Notes: generated by a model not told the origin, from the letters alone. A DNA stretch of 64,000 nucleotides from Mytilus californianus (GCF_021869535.1 NW_026262712.1:46730884-46794883), one strand, 5' to 3'. Counted from the first letter of the stretch, positions 1 through 9,739 are shown. Translations and numbers: made by a program.

Positions 1-725
1 CGCAGCACGGACATTTAAATGTCAGTTAGTAAAACTTATCGAGACAGATTAAATGAAAACCACGTTTAACGGTGATATGATAGAAAACAAATTCATATAA
101 CTCACATTATATCATTAGCTAGATATTTAGTAGTTAACATGCGTGTATTCTAATTCGTCCTTTAATATGGCTTTAATTTCGACACTTAAAATGTTAATCG
201 TTTAAAGAGATTTTGCAAGGGAATTTGTTCATTTAGTATGAAATTTGACCATGAACTCAACATATATATCATAGTAAAAAAAATTGTACGCGAGGTGTAC
301 GTTCCTTCTACCTCATCTCATCATTAACAATTTGATTTCATGTTAATCAAAATTCTCTGGCAGCTTTTTTCCAAAGCTATTGACCTTAAGTGGAATTTTT
401 CATCTTATGTAGATTTGGTTGGTTATTGCAGGTAGACAACACAAGAAGATATTGATTTTGTAATATTAAATAGGAAACTGTTTTCGTAATATAAAAGAAA
501 TATAATAGGAAGTCATCTATGAAACAAAATCAGTACATGCGCAGCAAACAGCAGACAAAAAAACAAAGAAACATGGCTTTTACTGCTGTTCTGTATCTCT
601 AAGTTATTAAAATATGGCAGAGAAAACTTCTTACATCGAAATCTTTCACAATTCTCTTTCAACTTTCCATTCGAATGTTTAAATGGAGTTCGGTATTTTT
701 GTTACTATACTTTTCTCTTAAAAAA

Positions 726-1015
726 GGGACGAAAGATACCAGAGGGATAGATAAACTCATAGATCAAAAATAAACTGACAACGCCATCGCTAAAAATAAA
801 AAGACAAACAGACAAATAATAGAACAGACGACACAACATAGAAAACTACAGACTAAGCAACACGAACCCCACCAAAAACTGGGGGTAATCTCAGGTGCTC
901 CGGAAGGGTAAGCAGATCCTGCTCCACATGTGGCACCCGTCGTGTTGCTTATGTTATTTCAAATCCAGTAAATAGTCTAATTCGGTAGGTCACATTCGTG
1001 AAAAGGGGAGGGTAT
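726..1015 (-). repeat. Dispersed Mytilus-type repeat, copy 1
   Basis: The sequence reads in reverse orientation as a block found again, diverged and inverted, at about 9740-9995. Shared blocks include the stretch around GGTGATCTCAGGTG-like text, the 'tctgcttacc' block and the 'ggtatctttcg' end. I recognise the family as very common in mussel sequence. I do not know its class and saw no open frame. Confidence 0.6.
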
Positions 1016-1052
1016 TGTAGTTAATATTAGTTAATCGAAATACCTCTTATAA

Positions 1053-1191
1053 TCATAATGCTTTTGGATCTTTTCATATCATTTTTTTTATGACATTTGT
1101 AAATCAAAAGTACTACATACTTGTTATCAATGCTTTGAGATCTTTTCATATCAGTACTTAAATGACATTTGTATATTGATATAACTACATA
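1053..1191. repeat. Two-copy tandem duplication, unit about 68 bp
   Basis: Two diverged copies share 'gatcttttcatatca', 'atgacatttgta' and 'actacatac'. The second copy is cut by the MITE that starts at 1192. Confidence 0.6.
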
Positions 1192-1350
1192 CAGTGAAAC
1201 CTGTCTAAACTGAACCTCTTCGGGGCCAAATATTTTGTTAGGTTTAAACAGGTTAACATCTCATTAAGTTTGATATACTGGACTTAAGAACATGTTTGGT
1301 TTAGACATGTTTTCGATTTATGCAAGATTCGGTTTGGACAGGTTTCACTG
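1192..1350. mobile_element. MITE with CAGTGAAACCTGT ends, TA target duplication
   Basis: A 159-bp element with terminal inverted repeats: the left end is CAGTGAAACCTGTC and the right end is its complement GACAGGTTTCACTG. Both sides carry TA. No coding capacity is visible. The ends and the TA duplication fit the Tc1/mariner-pogo group. A second copy lies at 15148-15310. The element ends only 29 bp before the polycystin exon at 1380, so it occupies the place where the branch point would be. Confidence 0.75.
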
Positions 1351-1379
1351 TATTTTTTATCCAAACTTATTATTTCCAG

Positions 1380-1645
1380 GTTTCCATGGTGGGTTATATA
1401 CATTGCATGGACCACAACTATTTTGACATCGTTGGTTTCGTCATATTTTGTTATGCTGTACGGATTAAAATATGGCTACTATGAAAGTTTGAATTGGTTA
1501 GTTTCCTTTCTTACAGCATTTGTTGATGATGTCTTTTTAATGGAACCTATCAGTGTTGTGTTTTTTGCCATGTTGTTCACATTTATATTGAAACGGGAGA
1601 TCAAAATTGATTCTGCTCCAGCCTTGATTGTACACAAACCAGAAA
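1380..1645 (+). CDS. Polycystin-1-like channel, exon a (membrane region)
   Basis: This exon encodes part of the membrane domain of a polycystin-1/PKD1-like protein, a large family with GPS, PLAT and 11 membrane segments. The translation starts FPWWVIYIAWTTT and resembles the family's segments after the PLAT domain. Two hydrophobic helices are visible, IYIAWTTTILTSLVSSYFV and SVVFFAMLFTFIL, separated by a loop with WLVSFLTAFVDDVF and MEPISV, as in PKD1 homologues. The acceptor is tatttccag|g and the donor is gaaa|gtaagt. The exon ends after the first base of a codon, and the next exon supplies two bases, giving a lysine. The upstream part of the gene (extracellular region, GPS, PLAT) lies outside the window. 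Confidence 0.85.
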
Positions 1646-1700
1646 GTAAGTTTGTTAATCTTAAGTAGATTTTTTTGTGTAGTTACTAATAATATTAGTC

Positions 1701-1868
1701 TCCTATCGGTGACGCCATAAGTCACCTCTCCTTTCGGTGACGCCATAAGTCACCTCTCCTATCGGTGACGCCATAAGTCACCTCTTCAATCGGTGACGCC
1801 ATAAGTCACCTCTCCTATCGGTGACGCCATAAGTTACCTCTCCTATCGGTGACGCCATAAATCACGAT
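1701..1868. repeat. 28-bp minisatellite, six copies, palindromic core
   Basis: The block CGGTGACGCC begins at 1707, 1735, 1763, 1791, 1819 and 1847, an exact 28-bp period. Each unit has the inverted repeat GGTGAC-gccataa-GTCACC, able to form a 6-bp stem with a 7-nt loop. Copies differ at a few bases (tatcgg, tttcgg, caatcgg; one gttacc; a final atcac). Confidence 0.95.
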
Positions 1869-2394
1869 GAGTTTGCGTTATGTTTGCTCATCAGCAAGTC
1901 AGTCCGTCAGACAGTTTCTTTATATGCTAAGTAAACTTATCATATATACAAGGATTAAAACAGTTTCTGCACTTGTTCTTTATATATATAACTAGAGATT
2001 AGATACTTAACATAGAGTCATATCATTAAAAGATACAGATATAATTTGAGTTATGTTTTGGATGGTGTGATTCGTTGACATAGAAAACTACTAGTACTGA
2101 GAAATTTAATTTAATTCTTAACCTTTGATTAGAATGATAAGATATTTGGATTAAAGTGTAACAAATGAAGTTTGAGTTGCGTTCTGGTTGTGTGATTTTC
2201 ATCGGAGTTGTCAATGGGCTTTCTAACTACTGTGGATTCATTTATTTTCGTGGATTAAGGAAAACTTTTCGTGGATATTTGATTTTCATGGTTTGTCAAT
2301 CTGTGCATGCAAAACCTATAGAAAAAAGTGAATATTTTGGTGGGAAAAACCTTCAATGAATATGGGGTGGATCGGAAATATAAAAAAAGTATCA

Positions 2395-2500
2395 ACTATA
2401 AAAAAGAAGATGTGGAATGAATGCCAATGAGACAACTCTCCACGAGAGATCAAATGACACAGCAATTAACAACTATAGGTCATCGTACGAAGAAAAAAAA
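2395..2500 (+). repeat. Dispersed SINE-like repeat fragment
   Basis: The text from 'gatgtggaatgaatgcc' through 'tgagacaactctcca' to 'aactataggtcatcgtacg' matches a repeat I know as abundant in Mytilus. A longer, diverged copy is at about 10110-10330 and inverted pieces are near 30890-30935. Confidence 0.6.
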
Positions 2501-3189
2501 GACTACGTATAGGAGTTCTTGACCTAAAACGCAACTTTTAATAGCAAAATTAGCATCAAGACAAGATCAACAAAAAAGTCAATACGGCCGAAATTGTCAG
2601 CCGACTCCTCATATGTGTTATTGTCCTTATACGGGGATATTGCAAAGGACTTATCAGGGAGGAATCAGAAAAAAATGAAGATTGTATGTATTGCAGGATA
2701 TTCTATTAAGGTTAAGATGTAGGTTACCATTAAAAACGCCAAAAACAACCGGTTTAATACCAGCTTACTTGTTTCCAAAATTTATAAGAATGTCAATAAC
2801 AAGTAAAAAGTTATCTTCCAAAAATAAAATGTCAAATTTGTCAGGTGTGTGACGCTTTTAGCGTGATATCAAAATAAACTAAATTTCAGAGTGTTGTAAT
2901 ATTGTTATAATGATGCATGCTAATTAAGATAGTTCATAATTATTCTTCGATATAAAAGAGGAGTGAAAGATAGGGGGGCATTCGATATGAGATTTTATAG
3001 ATTATAGATACATGTATGTGTTATCATTGCGCAAATAGCAGAACTAGAAACTGATACTGTAAAGGTGTGTGCCAAAGTTGATATAAGCAAGATTATATAA
3101 TTTCTAAATTTTAGCGCTTTGATTTCTCTTAAAGAAATAATGTTGTATAAAATTCGCTAGTATTTATGTATGCATGTTTGAGTAACCAA

Positions 3190-3270
3190 TTTAGAAATAC
3201 ATTGACACTCTGAGGTGGGAGGTTTTGCTAGCCATAAAACCAGACTCTACCCAACATTTATGTAGACATT
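3190..3270 (+). repeat. Fragment of dispersed repeat (ctataaaacca type)
   Basis: A fragment with 'gccataaaaccagactctacccaacattt' character. The longer relative at about 3870-4130 carries 'gctataaaaccaggtttga'. Confidence 0.45.
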
Positions 3271-3354
3271 GTTATACACTTTTCTTATATCAGAATAGAA
3301 AAACTAAATAACTTCTAGATGATATCTATTGAAAAAATTATCTTTTCATTCCAG

Positions 3355-3611
3355 AAAGCAATACATTATTGCAGAAAAGAAGTGATACGAAGACAATAAT
3401 CCCAGGACATGCTTCAAAAAAAGATTTGAAGAAAGCTAAACAAGAACTTGATTTAAAAGAAAAAATCCAAACAAATCTTCAAGATATAATTCTTTACGTG
3501 TTTTTCACATTTATGTTGTTATTTGTTGTACACAACCATCGACCAGTGGAGAAATGTTTCATGCAGTCACAAAATATCAACAATATTTTTATCCAAAATA
3601 CATTAGAACAT
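3355..3611 (+). CDS. Polycystin-1-like channel, exon b (S1 and start of TOP domain)
   Basis: The exon runs from ttcattccag|aa to acat|gtaagt and enters with two bases and leaves at a codon boundary. It encodes a basic, lysine-rich cytosolic linker (KKDLKKAKQELDLKEK), then one strong hydrophobic helix (IILYVFFTFMLLFVV) and an extracellular stretch starting HNHRPVEKCFMQSQNI. In polycystins the helix before the extracellular polycystin (TOP) domain is S1 of the channel core, and the order here fits that. The loop between exon a and this helix is short. Confidence 0.85.
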
Positions 3612-4289
3612 GTAAGTAATACAAACAAGAAAGAAATGAACAAAGGAGCAATCATAAACCATTAGTCAAATTAGACGGAACAATCTCATAAATCCATCAA
3701 TAAGATACAACTATATGAAAATTTAAACAAATGAGAATTTAATAATCTCCATTAGGAGCGAGACAGGATATGTCGACAAATAAGTTTTTCCTGCTTTTAA
3801 TGCATCACATGCCTTGTAAATCCTCATTCAATACACATACCATCCTCATTTCACAATGTTACCTATAATTTCTGTGTTGTTTGTTCACACATCGTTGTCG
3901 TCATATTTAATGGAATTCAACGCGACTGTCATGCAAGTAAGACGTCATACAAATGTAGCTATAAAACCAGGTTTGATTATTTTCTAAATGAGAAAATGTC
4001 TGTACCAAGTCAGGAATATGACAATTGTTATCCATTCCTTTGATGTGGTTGAGTTTTGATTTTTACATTTGGGGAGGAACTTCCCGTTTTTAATTTTTCC
4101 AAAAGTTCGGTATTTTTGGTTCAGTCTTCCCGCTTAACCACATTGTCCTACGTCATTGGCTTGTAAACTTGCTTCAGAATTATAAAATTCTGCTCTACAA
4201 GCCAATTGAGTTTCGAGCTTGTGCACTCAAAATTTAATCGTGAATGGTATTTGCAATTTTACTTCTTATATCTAATTTTTATTTTGTAG
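3612..4289 (+). other. Intron with dispersed repeat
   Basis: The intron starts GTAAGT and ends attttgtAG. Most of it is a dispersed repeat at about 3870-4130. Confidence 0.8.
3870..4130 (+). repeat. Dispersed Mytilus-type repeat (family C), copy 1
   Basis: Diagnostic blocks are 'ggaattcaacgcgactgtca', 'gctataaaaccaggt', 'gtaccaagtcaggaatatga' and 'gttatccattc'. The same family appears reversed at about 9165-9400. No open frame is seen. Confidence 0.6.
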
Positions 4290-4443
4290 GTTAAGACACG
4301 TGGTGATATTTGGACTTATATCAACGAAAGTGTTATTCCTCCATTGAGTAGAACAATACCTTATGACATGTCAAAGAAGATTCCAGAAAATGATTTTCTA
4401 CTGATAGGAAAATTTCGTCTGCGACAGATAAGGGTTGAAAGAG
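4290..4443 (+). CDS. Polycystin-1-like channel, exon c (TOP domain)
   Basis: The acceptor is attttgtag|gtt and the donor is gaaagag|gtaaat. The exon starts at a codon boundary and ends one base into a codon, which the next exon completes as aspartate. The translation includes VKTRGDIWTYINESVIPPL and FLLIGKFRLRQIRVER. The pattern 'W-x-Y-I-x-x-x-v-i-P-x-L ... iGx-x-RLRQ-RV' is the known start of the polycystin/TOP extracellular domain in PKD1 and PKD2 families. A dispersed repeat begins within about 15 bp of the donor. Confidence 0.9.
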
Positions 4444-4454
4444 GTAAATAAAAT

Positions 4455-4562
4455 TGAAAATGGAAATGGGGAATGTGTCAAAGAGTCAACAACCCGACCA
4501 TAGAACAGACAACAGCAGAAGGTCACCAATAGGTCTTCAATGCAGCGAGAAACTCCCGCAAT
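4455..4562 (+). repeat. Dispersed repeat (gggaatgtgtcaaagag family), copy 1
   Basis: The blocks 'gggaatgtgtcaaagag', 'acaacccgacca' and 'aggtcttcaatgcagc' occur again, diverged, at about 26278-26405. The family is familiar from mussel introns. Confidence 0.7.
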
Positions 4563-4829
4563 ATAAATAACAATAATAACAAAAATAACAAAAACGAGTT
4601 CTGTGACTAAATATTTGATGCACATTCAAACATTAACATTATAGTTTCACACGCTTATATTACAGATCAGATTTAACATTGCATATTTTTTCGGGATTTT
4701 GCCTGGTAAAATGATACCTGTCATTTTTTTCTAATTAAGATATTTTTTAAAACCAAAAGGTTGCACCATTATCAAACAACCTTTAGTTTGATGATTGTTC
4801 ATGTACTCATGTGTCACTATTTTCAAAAC

Positions 4830-5060
4830 TTTTGAATTTTTGAAATACTAGGGCTTTTCTACCTCAGGAATAAGCTACCTTTAGTTAGCTGTATTTGGCA
4901 AAACTTTTAGGAATTTTGGTCCTCAATGCTCTACAACTTCGTACTTTATTTGGTCTTTTTAACTTTTTTGAATTCGAGCGTCACTGATGAGTCTTTTGTA
5001 GACGAAACGCGAGTCTGGCGTAAATACAAAATTTAATCCTGGTATCTATGATGATTAATT
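4830..5060 (+). repeat. Dispersed repeat ending in cgtcactgatgagtctt block
   Basis: The block 'gcgtcactgatgagtctttt' followed by 'gtagacgaaacgcgagtc' and 'tcctggtatctatgatga' is a widely repeated mussel sequence. The upstream part ('aataagctacctttagttag', 'ttggcaaaacttttagg') belongs to the same copy. Confidence 0.65.
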
Positions 5061-5137
5061 TATATTCAATGTGAATGTTTCTACAAAAAAAATCTAAAAA
5101 GGCATGTTTTCATGAACACCTTTGTTTTTTTTTTCAG

Positions 5138-6348
5138 ACAGCTGTAAATTCCCAGATAAGTTGAGGAAACTGTTTGGCTTGGACCATCTTGGCATTAAAT
5201 GTACATCTACATTGAACACGGTAAATGATGACAATGACAATTACAACAAGTCGTGGCAGATTCAGTCAGAACTAGTGCCATCCACTGATGAATGGTCCTT
5301 CCAAAATGCTTGGGACTTAGAGTCTGTACCATATCTAGGCGAGCGGGCAATATATGGTGGGGGTGGCTACTTGGTTGACATGAACACAGGTCCTTCATCT
5401 ATTTTAAAGATTTCAGAGTTAATGCTTAAGTCATGGATTGACACAAGAACAAGAGCTTTTTTCATAGAATTCGTATTGTATAATCCCAATGTTAACATGT
5501 ATAGTTCAGTTATGATCGTGTTTGAGTATAGCAGTCCTGGCACACTAACAACATCATTTCAGATATATACAATACCTTTATCCCACTACTCCACTAGTAA
5601 AGAAATTACCAGTTTGGTGTTTGAGATAGTTTTTTTTCTTTTGACGATTTTCGTGTCTTATATTGAGATCAAAAAGATAAGACTGGTCGGTTTGAAAACG
5701 TACTTTAAAAGGTTTTGGAACAAACTTTCCATGTTGATGTTAATATTGTGCTATACTTCAATGGCGATTTTTATAGAGAGATTTAGAATGATAACACACA
5801 TAATCCGGCAGTATAGAAGTGATGGTAAAGACAGCTACATTAATTTTAGTCTTGCAATCCTATGGGATTGCATATTATTTTACATTTTGGCTTTGTTAAC
5901 CGTAATTACAATGATAAAACAACTGAAACTTTTAATGTTGAATCAGAAATTGAAATACCTATTTTCATTGATGGAACATGTAAAAAAACCTTTAAAATAT
6001 TTCTTTTTTATCTATGCTATTTCATTGTCAGCGTTTGCATGTTGTGGGCATTTGTTATTTGGCGCATCATTAGCTGGTTATAGATCATTCGGAGACAGTT
6101 TGATGGTCCTTATAGAATGTACTTTCAGGATAGTCAATTATAATCAATATCTTGAATTTCATCCAGAATTAGGTCCTCTTTTTATACTTTTGTTCATATT
6201 TATATTTGTGTTTGGTTTAATGAATATGTTTACTGTCATTGTAATGAATGCGCAGAAATCCTTAAGACAAAAAGGAGTAAAACATGATGACCAGCTAACA
6301 TTAATGATTAAGTACTTTGTGCACAGCATCAGAAGAATGTTACGATAA
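5138..6348 (+). CDS. Polycystin-1-like channel, last exon (TOP domain to C-terminus)
   Basis: This terminal exon completes the channel: 403 codons from the aspartate at the junction to a TAA at 6346-6348. Its first third finishes the extracellular TOP domain, with the hallmark run AWDLESVPYLGERAIYGGGG, an IDTRTRAFFIEFVLYNPNVN strand pair and MYSSVMIVFEY. Five hydrophobic helices follow, from VFEIVFFLLTIFVSYIEI through LSMLMLILCYTSMAIF, ILWDCILFYILALLTVIT and YFFFIYAISLSAFACCGHLL to PLFILLFIFIFVFGLMNMF, fitting S2 to S6. The pore region between the last two (SFGDSLMVLIECTFRIVNYN) lacks the acidic GD-type filter of PKD2, as is usual for PKD1-like members. The cytosolic tail is only about 35 residues, basic, and I see no EF hand or coiled coil. 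The final residues SIRRMLR and the stop codon are the seed of the minisatellite that follows. In the family such proteins act as subunits of cation channels in cilia or sensory cells. That role is inferred, not seen. Confidence 0.93.
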
Positions 6349-7775
6349 TATAATAAATCAGTACTCAGTGCAGCTTCAGAAAAATGTTCCGATAATATAA
6401 TAAATCAGTTCTTAGTGAGCAGCATTAGAAGAATGTTCCGATAATATAATAAATCAGTACTCAGTGCGGCATAAGAAGAATGTTCCGATAATATAATAAA
6501 TCAGTACTCAGTGCGGCATTAGAAGAATGTTCCGATAATATAATAAATCAGTTCTTAATGAGCAGCATTAGAAGAATGTTCCGATAATATAATAAATCAG
6601 CACTCAGTGCGGCATTAGAAGAATGTTCCGATAATATAATAAATCAGTTCTTAGTGAGCAGCATTAGAAGAATGTTCCGATAATATAATAAATCAGTACT
6701 CAGTGCGGCATTAGAAGAATGTTCCGATAATATAATAAATCAGTACTCAGTGCGGCATTAGAAGAATGTTCCGATAATATAATAAATCAGTTCTTAATGA
6801 GCAGCATTAGAAGAATGTTCCGATAATATAATAAATCAGTACTCAGTGCGGCATTAGAAGAATGTTCCGATAATATAATAAATCAGTTCTTAGTGAGCAG
6901 CATTAGAAGAATGTTCCGATAATATAATAAATCAGTACTCAGTGCGGCATTAGAAGAATGTTCCGATAATATAATAAATCAGTACTCAGTGCGGCATTAG
7001 AAGAATGTTCCGATAATATAATAAATCAGTTCTTAGTGAGCAGCATTAGAAGAATGTTCCGATAATACATGTATAATAAATCAGTACTCAGTGCGGCATT
7101 AGAAGAATGTTCCGATAATATAATAAATCAGTTCTTAGTGAGCAGCATTAGAAGAATGTTCCGATAATATAATAAATCAGTACTCAGTGCAGCATTAGAA
7201 ACATATTTCGATAATAAAATAAATCAGTACTTAGTGAGTAGCATTAGAAGCATATTTCGATGATATAATAAATCAGTTTTTAGTGAGCAGCAACAGAAGA
7301 ATGTTTCGATAATATGAGAAATCAGTAAATAGAGTCACAGAGCAGCTTTAGAAGAATGTCTTGATAATATATTAAAGCAGTTCTTAGTATACAGAACCAG
7401 AAGAATGTTTCGATAATATGACAAATTAGCGCTTAGTGAGTAGCTTCATATGATATTTTGATAATATAATAAATCAGTATTTAGTGAGCAGCTTCAGATG
7501 ATATTTTGATAATATAATAAATCAGTACTTAATGAGCAGCTTCAGATGATATTTTGATAATATAATAAACCAGTACTTAGTGAGCAGCTTCAAATGATAT
7601 TTTGATAATATAATAAATCAGTACTTAGTGAGCAGCTTCAGATGATATTTTGATAATATAATAAAGCAGTTCCGAGTGAGCAGCTTCACATGGTATTTTG
7701 ATAATTTAATAAAACAGTACTTAGTGAGCAGCTTCAGATTATGTTTCGATAATATAATAAATCAGTTAGTTTGTT
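6349..7775 (+). repeat. 47/49-bp minisatellite derived from the polycystin 3' end
   Basis: About 30 tandem units cover the 3' flank. The younger part (about 6358-7190) uses two unit types: A, 47 bp, with 'gtactcagtgcggcatt', and B, 49 bp, with 'gttcttagtgagcagcatt'. Both continue 'agaagaatgttccgataat' and 'ataataaatca'. The coding end of the gene (last codons, TAA and the following 'tataataaatca') is itself a unit, so the array arose by repeating the stop codon and first UTR bases. Units are ordered A-A-B-A-B with a 239-bp higher-order period: the variant 'gttcttaatg' is at 6551 and again at 6790. From about 7190 to 7775 the units are more diverged ('gatgatattttgataatata'). Most units contain AATAAA. 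Confidence 0.95.
6352..6357 (+). promoter_or_regulatory. Candidate polyadenylation signal AATAAA
   Basis: The hexamer starts four bases after the stop codon of the polycystin-like gene and is repeated in most downstream minisatellite units, so the true cleavage site cannot be chosen from the sequence. Confidence 0.4.
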
Positions 7776-7968
7776 ATTTTTAATTTTCATCAAACGCCAT
7801 ACTTGTGTGCAGACATGAAAAAAAAACGAATGGCCAGGTAATTTTTTATAAAGTTTATGTTCATAAATTATTTCAACTCCCACTTGTTTGCAATGCTGTA
7901 TAACTTTGTATTTCATTCTTCTTTCCGATTATTTTGAACGTCACTGATTATAATGCTCGTTCTTTTAA
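7776..7968. other. Intergenic, nothing recognised
   Basis: AT-rich sequence without a supported gene. A short piece at about 7930-7950 recalls the 'cgtcactgat' block of the repeat at 4980. Confidence 0.5.
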
Positions 7969-8239
7969 GGTGGTACTAAGCACCTTGACTAAAATTGGTT
8001 TGACACGTTACATTTTCATAGAATTATTCAAAATATTTACTTTGACCCTTGACAAAGATTGAAAAATTTCAAGGAAATTTGAATTACGGGCTTTATCGGA
8101 ATACAAATTATTGGTTATATGGCAGTTTGACAAACACTAATTAAGACATTGAAAAGCTTATCATTTCGATAACAATAGAACGTAATAAAACGTTCAGGTA
8201 ATTTTTACAGAATTTTTCCCTATAGTGTAATGTACCAGC
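7969..8239 (-). mobile_element. TTAA-flanked MITE, GGTGGTAC ends, copy 1
   Basis: The element starts GGTGGTACTAAGCACCTTGA and ends ATGTACC-like text, with TTAA at 7965-7968 and 8240-8243. Its interior ('gggtcaaagtaaa' complement, 'tatatggcagtttgacaaac') is the reverse of the copy at 13341-13614. TTAA duplications are the mark of piggyBac and Kolobok transposons. This is a non-autonomous derivative with no ORF. Confidence 0.75.
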
Positions 8240-8622
8240 TTAAGAATTCATCAAATCTACCTGTCTTATGGTTTACTATATCAGACGCGAGTTAACCAGG
8301 TGGATTTGATGAGTTCTTATGGAAGGAATCAGAATTAGATATAACAAAGCCTAAAAAAGATTCTTTAAAAGAAACAGATACACAAACGGCCTATCTCATT
8401 TGATGAGTGTGACATTTCGATGCAAATACAGTATGGTAGACTGGATATCTATAACATAAAAATTATATTTCTATAACTTTCGTATTTTAAAAGTTAACGA
8501 AACTTATAATCTAGTTTATCTGGAAAAGAGTGCAATCATTTCTTCTTTACTTTGAATTATGATATTTTAATACTGGTCCCACATATTTACTTAATATCAA
8601 ATAATGAAAATAATGAATTATA

Positions 8623-8780
8623 GAATAACTAATCGAAGAATTCAAATAGAGAAAAATATTCAACGAGTGACCGAACAACACATTAATTCACGAATGCGCG
8701 TAGCGCATGAGTTAATTATCAGTGTTGTTCGGTCACGAGTTGAATATTTTTCGATATTTGAATTCTTTGATTAGTTATTC
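8623..8780. repeat. 158-bp near-perfect palindrome (fold-back element)
   Basis: The left arm starts GAATAACTAATCGAAGAATT and the right arm ends with the complement AATTCTTTGATTAGTTATTC. Both arms contain 'gtgaccgaacaacac' or its complement 'gtgttgttcggtcac'. The centre is 'gaatgcgcgtagcgcatg'. The arms match over about 70 bp with a few mismatches. No target duplication was clear. Confidence 0.9.
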
Positions 8781-9164
8781 TTTTTATTACATTGGCAAAT
8801 GGCTTTTTTAAATGAAATTAATGTAGAAAATGTAAGGAACTATATCTTTTTTCTACGCATTCACAATTTGTTTTGATCCGACGTTATCGACGTCTTGACA
8901 ACGCTTATTGTTGTATGACGTTTATTTCAAATGTTTCGCTATTTGATTTTTATTATTTTCATCACGGTGGTACCTGTCTTCGTCGACAGCATATATAATC
9001 TAGAAGAAACTTTTTTGGAATGGAATCTTTCTTTTTGGCTTCATTACAAAGATTAAAATTACACAGTTGTAACATGTGTAACATGCTAAAATGATGTGCA
9101 ATCAATCCATCAAATAGTGTTATGGTTTCATATGTATGACATGTATGTATCAGCTTATTAACAG
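8781..9164. other. Intergenic, nothing recognised
   Basis: AT-rich with no supported ORF. A short block near 8955-8990 includes 'atcacggtggtacctgtctt'. Confidence 0.4.
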
Positions 9165-9400
9165 TTTGATACTACATAAAGGCAACAGTAGTAATCCGCT
9201 GTTCAAAATTCATAAATCGATTGAGAGAAAACAAATCCTGTTTACAAACTAAAACCAAGGGAACCCCACAACCATAAGAGACAAACACCGGAACAACAGA
9301 AACACTGAAGTGCAACAAAAACAAACGCAAAGGCAACATACATCGAAAAGAACTATAAAATAACAGCTTCCATATTCCTGACTTGGTACAGGATATTTTA
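9165..9400 (-). repeat. Dispersed repeat family C, reversed copy
   Basis: Read on the minus strand this gives 'gtaccaagtcaggaatatgg', then a stretch ending with 'gaacagcggattactac' and 'tgttgcctttatgtag', which are known parts of the family C repeat. The 122-residue frame on this strand is a by-product of the repeat. Confidence 0.55.
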
Positions 9401-9434
9401 AGAAAAAAAAAAAATACAAGACTACAATGAGGAT

Positions 9435-9545
9435 AACATATTTTTAATCTTTCGATCATTGATAGTATGTACAACACGACCATGGGACACCATATCAGAA
9501 TAAGAAGATGTTGTATGATTTCCAATGAAACAACTTTCAACCATG
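9435..9545 (+). repeat. Direct repeat, left copy
   Basis: About 110 bp including 'ttgatagtatgtacaacac', 'gacaccatatcagaataa' and 'tatgatttccaatgaaacaa'. It recurs in the same orientation at 10025-10144. Its right part is the start of the SINE-like repeat. Confidence 0.75.
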
Positions 9546-9739
9546 GCTTGCATTTCCAAATTTGAATTCCTTGCTTGAGGGTTGCTGCTCACAAGGAAAC
9601 TAATAATCAAACCAAGAGTTTCAAGAGGTGAAGTTGAAATCATCCCTCAGTTAGTTTTACGGACTCCATAAAGAGTTGGTTGACCGTTATGTAATATCTG
9701 TTTCGTAGATGATAGCCGATATAACTTCAATCCCATTCC

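Larger units (their letters stand above)
1..1379 (+). other. Intron of polycystin-like gene, no exon seen
   Basis: No open stretch with splice sites was recognised before the acceptor at 1378-1379. The gene must continue to the left of the window, because the first visible exon encodes the middle of the membrane region. The stretch holds a dispersed repeat (about 726-1015), a local tandem duplication (about 1053-1191) and a MITE (1192-1350). Confidence 0.6.
1646..3354 (+). other. Intron with minisatellite and repeat fragments
   Basis: The intron starts GTAAGT and ends ttcattccAG. It holds a 28-bp minisatellite (1701-1868), a SINE-like fragment (about 2395-2500) and a fragment at about 3190-3270 that matches part of the dispersed repeat at 3870-4130. 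The short ORFs inside it show no homology that I recognise. Confidence 0.8.
4444..5137 (+). other. Intron made largely of dispersed repeats
   Basis: The intron starts GTAAAT and ends after a long T tract with ttttcAG. It contains repeat copies at about 4455-4562 and 4830-5060, so little unique sequence remains. Confidence 0.75.

Noticed and set aside
1423..1668. Gene starting at 1423
   Set aside because: The apparent start is an in-frame TTG; the exon really begins at the acceptor before 1380.
6349..7775. CRISPR-like array reading of the 47/49-bp repeats
   Set aside because: There are no unique spacers: whole units repeat with shared variants, and the host is eukaryotic. It is a minisatellite. 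The same holds for the 28-bp repeats at 1701-1868.
9172..9540. 122-codon minus-strand frame
   Set aside because: Falls within a dispersed repeat copy and a poly-T tract; not coding.
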